DNA from: Panulirus ornatus
Taxonomy: Eukaryota; Arthropoda; Malacostraca; Decapoda; Palinuridae
Length of the DNA stretch: 64,000 nt
Assembly (NCBI RefSeq): GCF_036320965.1
Contig: NC_092230.1
Coordinates: forward strand, 44,214,735 to 44,278,734
Reading direction: 5' to 3'
Shown: piece after piece, positions 42,013 through 52,674 of the stretch
Layout of the letters: the number at the start of each line of letters is the position of its first letter
How positions within the stretch are numbered: the stretch's first letter is position 1
Made by a program: the position numbers and the translations under genes
The notes under the pieces: generated by a model
Told to the model about the DNA's origin: nothing
The model's database searches: none
The model's input: the letters and a program-made list of their open reading frames with translations, nothing else

Positions 42013-42490
42013 TGAAAAAAATTATACATACACCCCCCTCCCAACGTACGTCCGGGTTCTGTTCTGTCCGCCCGGTCGGGTTTCGAAATGGACGTAAAGT
42101 CGGGCGCATGTCATCATGGCATGTAGAATTCGTATACATGTACTGCATTCTTTTATCCTACTCGGTTTCTATGATGATCATCTCGTATGTTATTAACCAG
42201 CTTTATTATACGATTCTGTAGTTTGTATTTAATTTTTTTGTTTACCTTTTATTTAAGATGCTTAAGTTCATTATTTTTTTCCCCTCCGGTGGTATGTACG
42301 GATGGTCGTAAGTCACATATAGATCGTAAGTCGGGGATCAGGTATATATATCGACAGCTTCGCTACGCGAGGGAAAGAGCTAACATAACGGTCAGTCCTC
42401 GAGTGTGTCTAGTCGCCACACAGAAACTATGGGAAGCAGCAGCCAGACACGCGCCACGGATCAAAATCCCTGGTGGCAAAGACACATGCA
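42013..42490. other. Unique sequence, no gene seen
   Basis: A 146-codon frame from 42187 runs into a (GA)n array and is unlikely to be a gene. Confidence 0.4.
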
Positions 42491-42498
42491 GACAGCCG

Positions 42499-42499
<1 letters not shown>

Positions 42500-42559
<60 letters not shown>

Positions 42560-42560
42560 A
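42500..42560. repeat. (GA)n microsatellite
   Basis: About 60 bases of GA. Confidence 0.95.
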
Positions 42561-43340
42561 GCAACAACATCGTAGTAGAAAGAAAGAAATTGGAAAGACT
42601 TCAAACCTGGAGAATGAAAGAGAGTGAAAGCTTTTGACTCTGGCTCTTAGTCGAGTGAAGATGGAAGCGCAAGTGGCAGGGTAAGGTGGAAAGTGGTAAG
42701 ATCATCCTCCTGCTCGTTTGTGGATGATTTAGATGAACCGACGGATGAAAATGGATGTATAGACTACAGTCATTTCTGACTGCATCGGTTTATTCTTGTA
42801 GAATTTACACGAAGACTGTTGGACTAACTTTTTTTGAATGAATATCTTTATGACAATTACTGGCACCAGCCATCAACCTTGTAATATGTTTATATCTATT
42901 ACTGGCATTAGCCATCAACTCAGTGAATATGTTTATAACAATTACTGGTTTAACCATCAGCCAAGTGAATATAGGAACTGCGATATTGCCGAGGATCAGC
43001 TTTGTTGAAAAATCATCTTTTATTCATTCCAGAATCTGGAAAGCCTTTGACGCTCGTTATGTAGCTTAACCATCCATGGCTAGGATAGTGTTTCTCTGGT
43101 GAACATTAAACAAGTGACGGCGGACCATCAGAACACTCAAAAATGTTTTTCCTAGCGTAAATTTCGATGCTTTCAATGGTGATATACATATTTTTTTAGG
43201 AGAAAATGCTACGTGTTTGTATTTTAGTTATGGCCACTAAATAAATAGATTGGTAAGCTACCTATCTACCCTTAACTAACCAATTCTAACCCATCTAACC
43301 TCACTAATCTAACAACCCATCAAACTTAACTTAGCCTAAC
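42561..43340. other. Unique sequence with a small degenerate repeat
   Basis: ACTGGCACCAGCCATCAAC-like units of about 50 bases recur three times at 42855-42965. No gene seen. Confidence 0.45.
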
Positions 43341-43342
43341 CT

Positions 43343-43373
43343 CACTAACCTAACCTAACCTAACCTAACCTAC
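43343..43373. repeat. Interstitial (CCTAA)n telomere-like block
   Basis: About five units of CCTAA, the reverse complement of the arthropod telomere repeat TTAGG, in a longer stretch of diverged CTAACC/CTTAAC units from about 43260. Confidence 0.75.
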
Positions 43374-43379
43374 TAAGCT

Positions 43380-44298
43380 ATCGTGGCGATGGGTAACCCA
43401 GCCACCCGCTCCAAGAACTGATGGAGAATGTCTCTGTGTCCGCCAACACATCATATTCAATTTCGTTGTTTCTCGTTACGCTTATTGTGTTCTTGGTCCA
43501 AAGAAACCTCCATGGATTGACATTTTTTTTTTTTTTTGTGTGTGTGTGTGTGTGGTGTCAAACAATTTCTCTATATCGATCTACGTCGTTCAATTGAACA
43601 ATAGTTTTCTTGCAGTGTTCACGGTACGTGAGCGACAACCGCGTTGTAGGACAGCGTAGCCCAAAAACCCCCCTTGGACAGCTTAACTTTAGACTCTTTG
43701 TCAGGTAGAAGGGAGTATTTTCCAGACTTTGCCTTCATGAATGACTGTATAACATCATTCCGTAATTCAATAGGGTCGTTAACAGCCAGCTGTGAGATCG
43801 TTAACACACACTCCCGCTGGAGTTTGTTTGATTGTTTAACGGGTCAGGCTACCCCAAGGTGGCTCCAGAGAGTCTGTGCTGAATAGGACTTGCCTTGGAG
43901 TTGTTATGACGTGACATGGAGTTTAATATATAAGTGTGTGGTGGCAGAAACGTAAGAATAAACTTTTAGATGTATTGGGGTGTGAATTATAAGTTGTATC
44001 AGTACATCATGCAAGTGATGAACGAATTTAAGCTGTAGATTTTCCTTTTGCTCAATATTTCCTTTTTTTCTTTTTTCAAAATCGCAAGGGTGTGGGTAGA
44101 ATACTAGGCTTGGAGTAATGTCTGTTATCACATGATAAACAAGGGTATATGTTTCTTTCCATACTACCCACCCATTGATTACATTAGTATTACCTTGAAT
44201 ACTACCCACCCATTGATTACATTCGTATTACCTTGAATACTTTGATCAGTTTGGGTCATTCACAGCTTTGGAACCCCAGAGTAAAAATATCATCTCCA
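43380..44298. other. Unique sequence, no supported gene
   Basis: Holds a TG run near 43535 and a 40-base direct duplication around CCCACCCATTGATTACATT (44161-44239). Overlapping frames of 60-100 codons on both strands resemble nothing I know. Confidence 0.4.
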
Positions 44299-44305
44299 GA
44301 CATTT

Positions 44306-44309
<4 letters not shown>

Positions 44310-44388
<79 letters not shown>
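44310..44388. repeat. (CT)n microsatellite
   Basis: About 78 bases of CT. Confidence 0.95.
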
Positions 44389-44389
<1 letters not shown>

Positions 44390-44668
44390 AGACAAACGTG
44401 TCTGAAATTTCTGTTACGTATTTCTTACCATCTATCTCATTGTTCTTGTTTTCCCATGGAGAGAACATTACCCACGCCCTACTCCTCTTCATTCCTTCTC
44501 ATCTCATTTCACAGTCTGGTTCTTCTTCACTCCCACCCACCGCTGCCAAGCCCTGTGATTGTGTCGTCCGTGAAGAATTTTGAGAAGCACAGTTTTAAAT
44601 AGATATATAAAGATGTTCATGCTCAGATATGCCTTTTCAACCCCAAATTAAACACGGACTTGCTTTAT

Positions 44669-44842
44669 CTAATTTTCCACCATCAGTTATACCATATGTT
44701 TAGTGTCACAATTCTTCGTGTGGATATATTATACCTGCTGATGGCCACAGACAAGATAATTTTCCACCATCAGTTATACTATATGTTTAGTGTCACAATT
44801 CTTCGTGTGAATATATTATAGCTGCTGATGGCCACAGACAAA
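44669..44842. repeat. 88-bp tandem duplication
   Basis: The block starting AATTTTCCACCATCAGTTAT and ending CTGATGGCCACAGACAA occurs twice in a row with three or four differences. Confidence 0.9.
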
Positions 44843-45269
44843 ATTAGCATCGTCTGAAAGTTTTTGAAAAATGGATATTGTATGGATTTTGTTTTGTGTA
44901 ATAATTATATACTTGCACCTGTGTGACGTGTGTTTTAATATAGAATTCAAGCTCTATGATTATATTCTCTGATAATCTCGTTTTCAGTTTATATTTAGTC
45001 CCGTATCTGGGTTCTTTTTATCCATTTTCTTTAGTTAATACTTCAGGTGAAGTAACTCCATGATTATGAAAGTAATTATACTTATGTACTCATTAATGTA
45101 TCCCAAAAAATTTAAAAGATAAAGTTTATTAATATTGTTCATAAAAAAGTATATATTATCATTGCATTTTCTAAATTGCATAGAATTAACTGAAGGTAGA
45201 ATTGATACTGGGCCACACAATCTCGAAAGGATTAAATAACTTTATATTTGCTTAAATATCTATTTCCAG

Positions 45270-45797
45270 ATGTGGAGCGAGAGTTCGTTGAGAAAAAGAG
45301 GACACTCCAGCCAGTAGCAGGGGAAGGTATAAGCTGCTGGGAAGGAGAGGCAAACTTCAACTTCTTATTCTAAAGCCTGGAAAGTGAGGGAGTTTCTCCA
45401 TTTCCCCTGTGATGGAACCCTGACACCGATGGTCCTTAACAGTTCTTTAGTCTGGACCCCTTTTTAAAAGGGGAGTGACTTTACCACTGAAGAGACAGAT
45501 CCCAGAGCAAGTCTGTTGATCTGTATATGCAAAGTGGGACGGTGTTACCCCCCTCTTTCTTTTTTCCTCCCTTTTTCCTTTCACAAACTTGTATTGCATT
45601 TGCGACATCGAGAATGGTCCCCTAATCCAGTGCGTTGACCCAAAATGAGATGAAAAGCTGTGGCTATTTCAAATACTCTTCATAACACCGTGAAGTGGAA
45701 CAGAATTTGAACGATTGCCCGCCAAGTGAAGTGAACGCTGCAAGGGTCGGTCGCTGGTGGGCCAAGAGTGAGGGACGGAAATACAGTGTCGTGGAAC
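45270..45797 (+). other. Probable 5' UTR or first coding-exon leader of the Cys-repeat gene
   Basis: A possible acceptor, TATTTCCAG, at 45261-45269 precedes non-repetitive sequence that leads to the long frame. The first ATG after it opens only a short frame that stops within about 16 codons. The exon limits are uncertain, and a promoter was not identified. Confidence 0.35.
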
Positions 45798-48700
45798 ATG
45801 CTCGAACCACGGGTTGTTACACTCGACCTCAGAGTCGGTCGGCGTCCCAACCTCTCGGACCTTAAAGACAGACCAGACCGGGCGAGAAAACCCTCTGGAA
45901 ACTTGTCATTTGTCCCTCTAGATCGGGAAAGTGTTCGTAGCTTCGGGGACTACCCTGGTGTCCAGTGTTTTGATGGAGATGGAAATCGTACGAAAGATGG
46001 ACCTTCGAACCCTTGGCAGAAAGTAGCCGACACGGAGGGAAATAAGACGACCAACGGGAAGATCAGTAAAGCGGTCGTTGATGTAAATCATGTTCATGTA
46101 AATCGCCAGGACTCTGGAAGTGTAAATAGTAATAGTCGTGCTGTAAATACCCAAGCTGGCGTAGACCATCAGCTCTCACACATCCCAGAAGCTAATAAGG
46201 AGCGCGGGGGCAGCTCTGAGCCGTCTTGGAATTGTGGGGTCGCCAGCGTCCCACCACAGGAGACTCTGAAGGACGGAGAAGAGGAGTCCTTGGCTGACGG
46301 AGGAGGCCCTTTGACCACCAACGGCTCCTTCATCGGGGTCCTCAACGCCCTTCCACTCGAGGTAGGAGGAGACGCCGGTGTGGCCTCCTGTACGCGAGGC
46401 ATGTCCAGCGGCGAATCGCACCCAGAACTAGGACAGGGAACACCCCTCGCTGACGAAGAGGTCCGTCGTGGTGTGCAGCATCGCAGGGACCATCAGCGCA
46501 TGGTCTTCAACGCAAGTACACTCGGGAGGGCGTGGCTAATGAGCTCTTGTCCCAAAGGGCCTGGTCATTCAAACGTCGCCGAGCCCAACGCGCCCTTCGG
46601 CAGACCTCTGGTAAGCTCCACCCAGACCTGCAAGCCTGAGGAGGACGCGCCGCTACCGGCGAAGGGTGGGAAAGTTGAGGAATATTTCGGAACGAATGTG
46701 AACGTTGTAGATAGTGGTGGACGGAGTCCGCTTTCTTCAATGAAGGGAAATGTGGAAGATCAGCGTGCTGCGGAACAGGATGGAAAGGGTCAAAATGCTG
46801 TGAAGAGGGAGGGAAAGGACCGGTGTGTTGCGAAAATGGAGGGAGGAGGGCTGTGTGCTGTGGAAAAGGAAAACAAAGACCAATGTGATGTGAAAAGGGA
46901 GATAAGAGATCACTGTGCTGTGAAAAGGGAGAGAGATCAATGTACTGTGAAAAGGGAGAGAGAAGATCAGTGTGCTGGGAAAAGGGAGAGAGAAGATCAG
47001 TGTGCTGGAAAAAGGGAGAGCGATCACTGTGCTGAGAAAAGGGAGATGAGTGATCATTGCGCTGGGAAAAGGGGGAGAGAAGATCATTGCGCTGGAAAAA
47101 GGGAGATAAAAGTGCAGTGTGCTGGGAAAAGGGAGAGAGAAGATCAGTGTGCTGGGAAAAGGGAGATAAGAGATCAGAGTGCTGGGAAAAGAGAGATAAG
47201 AGATCATTGTGTTGGAAAAAGGGAGATAAAAGATCAGTGTGCTGGGAAAAGGGAGATCAGAGATCATTGTGCTGGGAAAAGAGAGAGAGATCAGTGTACT
47301 GTGAAAAGGGAGATAAGAGATGAAAGTGCTGCGAAAAGGGAGATACGAGATCAGTGTGCTGTGAAAAGGGAGAGAGATCAGTGTGCTGGGAAAAGGGAGA
47401 TAAGAGATCAGAGTGCTGTGAAAAGGGAGATAAGAAATCTGTGTGCTGGCAAAAGGGAAATAAGGGATCAGTGTGCTGGGAAAAGGGAGATAATAGATGA
47501 ATATTCTGTGAAAAGGGAGATAAAAGAACAGTGTGCTGGGAAAAGGGAGATAAGAGAGTGTGCTGGAAAAAGGGAGATAAGAGATGAAGGTGCAGTGAAA
47601 AGGGAGAAAAGAGATGAAGGTGCAGTGAAAAGGGAGATACGAGATCAGTGTGGTGTGAAAAGGGAGATGGGTGATCATTGTGCCGTGAAAAGGGAGAGAG
47701 ATCAGTGTGCTGGGAAAAGGGAGATAAGAGATCAGAGTGCTGTGAAAAGGGAGATAAGAAATCTGTGTGCTGGCAAAAGGGAAATAAGGGATCAGTGTGC
47801 TGGGAAAAGGGAGGTAAGAGATGAAGGTGTTGTGAAAAGGGAGATACGAGATCAGTGTGCTGTGAAAAGGGAGATAATAGATGAATGTTCTGTGAAAAGG
47901 GAGATAAAAGAACAGTGTGCTGGGAAAAGGGAGATCAGAGATCATTGTGCTGGGAAAAGAGAGAGAGATCAGTGTACTGTGAAAAGGGAGATAAGAGATG
48001 AAAGTGCTGTGAAAAGGGAGATACGAGGTCAGTGTACTGTGAAAAGGGAGACGAGTGATCATTGTGCTGTGAAAAGAGAGAAAGATCATTGTGCTGGGAA
48101 AAGGGAGATAAAAGAACAGTGTGCTGGGAAAAGGGAGATAAGAGATCAGAGTGCTGGGAAAAGGGAGAGAGATCAGTGTGCTGGGAAAAGGAAGGTAAGA
48201 GATCAGTGTGCCGTGAAAAGGGAGGTAAGAGATCAGGGTGCTGTGAAAAGGGAGATAAGAGATCAGGGTGCTGTGAAAAGGGAGATAAGAGATCAGTGTG
48301 CTGTGAAAAGGGAGATAAGAGATGAATGTGATGTGAAAAGGGAGATGAGAGATGAATGTGATGTGAAAAGGGAGATGAGAGATCAGTGTGCTGTGAAAAG
48401 GGAGATAGATGAATGTGCTGTGAAAAGGGAGATAGATGAATGTGCTGTGAAAAGGGAGATAGAAGAATGTGTAGTGAAAAGGGAGGTAAGAGATCAGTGT
48501 CCTGTGAAAAGGGAGATGAGAGATGAATGTGATGTGAAAAGGGAGATAAGAGATCAGTGTGCTGTGAAAAGGGAGATAGATGAATGTGCTGTGAAAAGGG
48601 AGATAGATGAATGTGCTGTGAAAAGGGAGGTAAGAGATCAGTGTCCTGTGAAAAGGGAGATAGATGAATGTGCTGTGAAAAGGGAGATGAGAGATGAATG

Positions 48701-49949
48701 TGCTGTGAAAAGGGAGATGAGAGATGAATGTGCTGTGAAAAGGGAGATACGAGATCAGTGTGCTGTGGAAAGGAAAGGAAAAGATAGCGGTGCTGTGAGA
48801 AGGCGGCGGGAAGATCAATGTGCTGTGGAAAGGAAGGAGGAAGATGGATGCGCTACGAAAAGGAAGAGAAGAGATTTAGTTACCGCGAGAAGGAAGGGAG
48901 AGGATGAGGGCGTTGCGAAGGAAAGTAAAAGAAATGGGGTTACCGCGGGAAGGAAGGGAGAGGATGAGGGCGTTGCGAAGGAAAGTAAAAGAAATGGGGT
49001 TACCGCGGGAAGGAAGGGAGAGGATGAGGGCGTTGCGAAGAAAAGGAAAAGAAATGGGGTTACCGCGGGAAGGGTGGGAGAGGATCAGGGCGTTGCGAAG
49101 AAAAGAAATGGGGTTACCGCGAGAAGGAAGGGAGAGGATCAGGGCGTTGCGAAGGAAAGTAAAAGAAATGGGGTTACCGCGGGAAGGGTGGGAGAGGATC
49201 AGGGCGTTGCGAAGAAAAAGAAAAGAAATAGGGTTACCGCGAGAAAGGAGGAAAAGGATCAGGCCATTGCCAAGAGTAGGGACAAAAACTTGAAAGTTAC
49301 GAACCAACGTCGAAAGTTGGCAAGACTTGAGAGAGAGCGAAAGCTCGCCCGAGCCAATAGAAAACGTAGAATCTCCACAGAAAACCCAGCTCCTGAAATG
49401 GTGGAAGTACAGGATGACATGAGCGGCTCTGTCACCGACGTAGAGTACATCAAAAGCTGTCTGAACACGACGGAAGACGTGGTATTCATCAACACGTCAC
49501 TGTTCGACACCTCCGGCACTCCGCCCAAGTCCCGAAGTCGAAGCCAGTCGACGGTCGGTTCCGGAGCTAAAGGCACGACCGCCGAAGTGGATCCGCTGCT
49601 CGCGAACGGCTCGGATTCGTCTTCGTCGTCCTCCTCGGAAACGCAAGAGAGCGTTGGGATGTACGACAGCTTTTCCGTGTACGAGAGCAGCGAGGTGTTC
49701 GGCCGTGCCGGGATGTGGCGGAGGAGGTCGGAGAGGCGGAGGAACCCCCTGACGCGGACTAGGCTGGCGAGGGAGATGGTGACGTGCTCGTACGCCCTGG
49801 AGGACGAGGTGGTGGACACGTGCCCCGCGGGCCACTACCTGGACCCGCTCCGGGCCACTATCAACATCACGACGGGGCTCATCACCACCGTGTGCACCAC
49901 CTGCGCCATCACGGTTTACATGCGCAGCACCTGGACGCCCAGCACCTGA
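45798..49949 (+). CDS. Unrecognised large protein with Lys-Arg-Glu/Cys tandem repeats
   Basis: An intron-free frame of 1,383 residues from the first ATG (45798; context AACATGC, A at -3). Residues 1-310 are non-repetitive. About 315-995 hold some 65 tandem units of 9-10 residues, typically VKREIRDQCA or GKREIRDQCA, one Cys each. About 1030-1155 is a second array (RKGEDEGVAKESKRNGVTAG type). Next come a basic helix (RRKLARLERERKLARANRKR), an acidic/Ser-rich part (GSDSSSSSSSETQ) and a C-terminal segment with spaced Cys ending in a hydrophobic stretch (INITTGLITTVCTTCAITVY) that could be a membrane anchor. DNA units are 27 or 30 bases, so length changes keep frame. No signal peptide is evident at this start. 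I recognise no family. Regularly spaced Cys could support disulphide or metal cross-linking, but that is inference. Confidence 0.72.
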   Translation: MLEPRVVTLDLRVGRRPNLSDLKDRPDRARKPSGNLSFVPLDRESVRSFGDYPGVQCFDGDGNRTKDGPSNPWQKVADTEGNKTTNGKISKAVVDVNHVHVNRQDSGSVNSNSRAVNTQAGVDHQLSHIPEANKERGGSSEPSWNCGVASVPPQETLKDGEEESLADGGGPLTTNGSFIGVLNALPLEVGGDAGVASCTRGMSSGESHPELGQGTPLADEEVRRGVQHRRDHQRMVFNASTLGRAWLMSSCPKGPGHSNVAEPNAPFGRPLVSSTQTCKPEEDAPLPAKGGKVEEYFGTNVNVVDSGGRSPLSSMKGNVEDQRAAEQDGKGQNAVKREGKDRCVAKMEGGGLCAVEKENKDQCDVKREIRDHCAVKRERDQCTVKREREDQCAGKREREDQCAGKRESDHCAEKREMSDHCAGKRGREDHCAGKREIKVQCAGKREREDQCAGKREIRDQSAGKREIRDHCVGKREIKDQCAGKREIRDHCAGKRERDQCTVKREIRDESAAKREIRDQCAVKRERDQCAGKREIRDQSAVKREIRNLCAGKREIRDQCAGKREIIDEYSVKREIKEQCAGKREIRECAGKREIRDEGAVKREKRDEGAVKREIRDQCGVKREMGDHCAVKRERDQCAGKREIRDQSAVKREIRNLCAGKREIRDQCAGKREVRDEGVVKREIRDQCAVKREIIDECSVKREIKEQCAGKREIRDHCAGKRERDQCTVKREIRDESAVKREIRGQCTVKRETSDHCAVKREKDHCAGKREIKEQCAGKREIRDQSAGKRERDQCAGKRKVRDQCAVKREVRDQGAVKREIRDQGAVKREIRDQCAVKREIRDECDVKREMRDECDVKREMRDQCAVKREIDECAVKREIDECAVKREIEECVVKREVRDQCPVKREMRDECDVKREIRDQCAVKREIDECAVKREIDECAVKREVRDQCPVKREIDECAVKREMRDECAVKREMRDECAVKREIRDQCAVERKGKDSGAVRRRREDQCAVERKEEDGCATKRKRRDLVTARRKGEDEGVAKESKRNGVTAGRKGEDEGVAKESKRNGVTAGRKGEDEGVAKKRKRNGVTAGRVGEDQGVAKKRNGVTARRKGEDQGVAKESKRNGVTAGRVGEDQGVAKKKKRNRVTARKEEKDQAIAKSRDKNLKVTNQRRKLARLERERKLARANRKRRISTENPAPEMVEVQDDMSGSVTDVEYIKSCLNTTEDVVFINTSLFDTSGTPPKSRSRSQSTVGSGAKGTTAEVDPLLANGSDSSSSSSSETQESVGMYDSFSVYESSEVFGRAGMWRRRSERRRNPLTRTRLAREMVTCSYALEDEVVDTCPAGHYLDPLRATINITTGLITTVCTTCAITVYMRSTWTPST
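46742..48780. repeat. 27/30-bp coding minisatellite
   Basis: Purine-rich units like GTGAAAAGGGAGATAAGAGA followed by TCAGTGTGCT. Longer blocks also recur (about 47280-47500 resembles 47690-47830 and 47940-48080), showing segmental duplication. A long antisense frame at 46737-48818 is a shadow caused by units divisible by three. Confidence 0.9.
48890..49260. repeat. Second coding tandem repeat of about 60 bp
   Basis: About six copies of a unit starting GGAAGGGAGAGGATGAGGGC and ending GGGGTTACCGCG, with deletions in multiples of three. Confidence 0.88.
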
Positions 49950-50578
49950 CCCCGGGGCCCTCGATTCACAACACTTCATTCACAACACCGCTTATGAATA
50001 ACTCATTCACAACTCATTCACAACACATTTACAATACCTCACTCTACACGCTTTATGTTATCAGTTAAATCCATATTTTTTTTTCTTCGCGTTTATTTTG
50101 TCTTATTAGTATGTATTGAACTGTGTTTCCCGTTGTTTAATGTATAATAGTGTATGGGACTATGATATCTAACGTGTAAATTGTAAATTACTTTAGTTTG
50201 GTCTATTGTCTTTTACGGGGCGTGATGCAAAGTAGTAGGTGTATGTAAATTGACATGATTAAACGTATTTCTGGCCCCATTGTCATGAAGGACATTCTGT
50301 CATTGTCTTTAGCTTGTGTGTATATATGTACAGAGTAAATCGGTCAATGTATAATTGTACATTAGAGCTTTTTTTTTTTCGTAATTGTGAATGTTGTATT
50401 AATGGCTATAAGAAAAATTTCATAAATTGGTTCGACTTTTTTAAATATAGTTTTGTAAAGTTAGGCGAATTATTATTCTTGATTTTTTTTTCCATTTTTG
50501 TGAAATTTGGCTTTATTTCTGTGATATTATGACCGATTTGATTATATTTTGAGAAGTTCACGTATATTTTTTTTTACG

Positions 50579-50584
50579 AATAAA
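50579..50584 (+). promoter_or_regulatory. Polyadenylation signal AATAAA of the Cys-repeat gene
   Basis: A canonical AATAAA lies about 630 bases after the stop codon. The GT-rich GTTATTTCTCGTTGTGGTC just after it suits a cleavage-stimulating element. Confidence 0.5.
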
Positions 50585-50599
50585 GTTATTTCTCGTTGT

Positions 50600-52019
50600 G
50601 GTCAACCTTATTTTTGCTTTGTTTCGAAGTGAAGCAAATTATCTTTATCCTGTCTCTATAACACAACTTCACTCATTATATGACGTACAGCCACTGAAGT
50701 GACCCATTTTTATCGGCATTTTAAGTTGTGAAACGACTTGGCTTCCTCGCCAGTCTGCCAATGAGATGACCGCATTCGTCACTAGGCAGTTAATCGAATG
50801 ACCACTTTTGTCGCCAGACAACCAATCAAGCGATTGCATTCAGAAACGGACGGCCAATCAAGTGAAGAGAATCATCAGGCGACTATGGTAACGTTCGCAG
50901 CCGCGGAAATGTTTGCATTTCTTAAAATTCGGTAGAGCATTCTAATATTTCTAGATTTTGCATTTAAGATTGAAAATATTATGCAAAGAAATATTTGCGA
51001 TGAATATTCTAACAAAAATAAATTGGGATTTGTCCCCCCAAAAATGCGTTCCTGGGTGTTTATTATTATTTTTTTTTTATTGTCCCAGGAAATGCATGGG
51101 ACAAGGATTGCTTGCGGGTGGCAGCCATTTGCAAGCTGGTGCTCTTGATATGTGGCTTTACGGGTCGATCAGACGTTCGGCTAACAGCTCCCAGCCAGCT
51201 GGAGGAAGGTAAGGTTACTAATGTCTCGTGTCTTGCTGTCTTACCCTTAGTATAACACACTGAAGAGTGAGTGAGTGTGTGTGTGACGTGGAATATATGC
51301 GAAATTAATTTTGTGGGGCATCTTGATTTTCATACCATTATGTCCATTTTCTCCCATTTAGCGCTTGTTGCATTTGTATGCTGGTTGATTTACATATCGC
51401 TCTATTTCCATAGCATGTATCTTGCATTCCAATGCTTGTAAATCCTTTAAATATATATGTTGATGAAGGGTAATACTTGAGGAACCTCTGAATAGGCTGG
51501 AGAAATCTTCAAATGGCGAAACGTATGCAAAAGGCAGACTCGATCAAGGGTGAATTACTGTCATATACTACGAGCAAAGTTACTTTTTCTCCTGAAATAT
51601 ATATCATCCAAAAGCCATTGGATATATTTGTTCGAACCTCTTTATTTCGTTAAGTTTTTCTATTGGTATTGTATTTCCCACTTGAAGAACGACTGATTTA
51701 AGGTCCTTGATGGCGTCCTCTCTCGTAAATAGATGTTTTTCCCCTTTTTTTTTCTTTTTTTGGTAGATGTAGAAGCCTTATAGTTGTGTAGGTCCATTCA
51801 TAAAAGCCCCCCTTCCCCCCTCTTTGTTCAAGTATGTCTTCTGGCTAGCTATATGAGTCTGTGTTAACCAAGTAATTCCTTTTATGTCTGTTCCCGAGCC
51901 CACACCACATCACGCCGCACCTGCTTATAAAAACTACCTGACCTTCTTTTTTTTTTTTTATTTTATCTTCTAAAACCTGACAAGTCAGTCCCTTTCGGCG
52001 CGTATTTCATCAGTTAACA
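50600..52019. other. Unique sequence, no supported gene
   Basis: CCAATGAG, CCAATCAAG and CCAATCAAG lie at 50758, 50822 and 50852. The piece GGCAGCCATTTGCAA (51119) recurs near 35000. No coding exon is recognised. Confidence 0.4.
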
Positions 52020-52035
52020 TATATATATAAATATT

Positions 52036-52150
52036 GGAAAGGATCACAATTTTGCGCGTGATCAAGATACCCTGATGATGTGATTATTACACGAAAGTGC
52101 ACTTGGGAACTTTTCGTGTTTCTTTTTCCCCGTGGACTCATAGGAATACA
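52036..52150 (+). mobile_element. Penelope-like 3' end fragment, copy 3, with hammerhead-like motif
   Basis: GGATCACAATTTTGCGCGTG ATC, the reverse complement of the hairpin at 38555-38577, is joined to CTGATGATGTGATTATTACA, CGAAAGTGCACTTGGGAAC and CCGTGGACTCATAGGAAT. The hammerhead-like core lies at 52072-52108, but its 5' helix I strand reads TACC, so pairing with GGGA is weakened. Confidence 0.6.
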
Positions 52151-52416
52151 TAAATGTATAAAGGATGGCGGGAGGGATTTGTCGTGCCAGGAAACAACAA
52201 CCCTAGCTTTTATATTGTCACTAGTTTGATAGTTTTTGTATTTTAGGACACAGTTGTATGTATTGGAGTCTGTCATTGTCTGTGGCTGACGTGGGAACAT
52301 GGCGGCCGGGGCACAGGGGTGGGGCATGGCATCCGGGAATTTATCTTTCCCAAGGTCAAGCCAAACCTGACTTTTATTTTATCCTCGGCCCAAGAAATGT
52401 ACACCGAGGAATTTCG

Positions 52417-52419
<3 letters not shown>

Positions 52420-52473
<54 letters not shown>
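52420..52473. repeat. (TA)n microsatellite
   Basis: TA array just before the tail end of a minus-strand SINE. Confidence 0.95.
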
Positions 52474-52478
<5 letters not shown>

Positions 52479-52483
52479 TATCT

Positions 52484-52629
52484 ATTCGCCATTTCTACCG
52501 CATTAGCGAGGTAGCGTTAAGAACAGAGGACTGGGCCTTTGAGGGAATATCCTCACCTGGCCCCTTCTGTGTTCCTTCTTTTGGAAAATTAAAAAAAAAA
52601 AAAAAGGGAGGATTTCCAGCCCCCTGCTC

Positions 52630-52631
<2 letters not shown>
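52484..52631 (-). mobile_element. SINE-like element (hairpin-tail family), head lost
   Basis: Reverse complement of the tail and middle (ATTCGCCATTTCTACCGCAT, AGCGAGGTAGCGTTAAGAAC) to GGATTTCCAGCCCCCTGCTC, where it breaks into (TA)n (52632-52670). Confidence 0.82.

Positions 52632-52670
<39 letters not shown>

Positions 52671-52674
<4 letters not shown>

Noticed and set aside
43619..43886. Overlapping 62- and 70-codon frames on opposite strands
   Set aside because: They overlap each other, have no splice context or recognised motif, and their length is expected by chance.
46737..48818. 693-codon open frame on the minus strand
   Set aside because: It is the antisense shadow of the plus-strand coding repeat. 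Units of 27/30 bases without stops in one frame also keep the complementary frame open, and the peptide is only a Leu-Pro-Phe-His low-complexity run.
51466..51530. Hammerhead-like GATGAAG...GCGAAACG motif
   Set aside because: The two core parts are more than 50 bases apart without a convincing helix II, and only one copy was seen.
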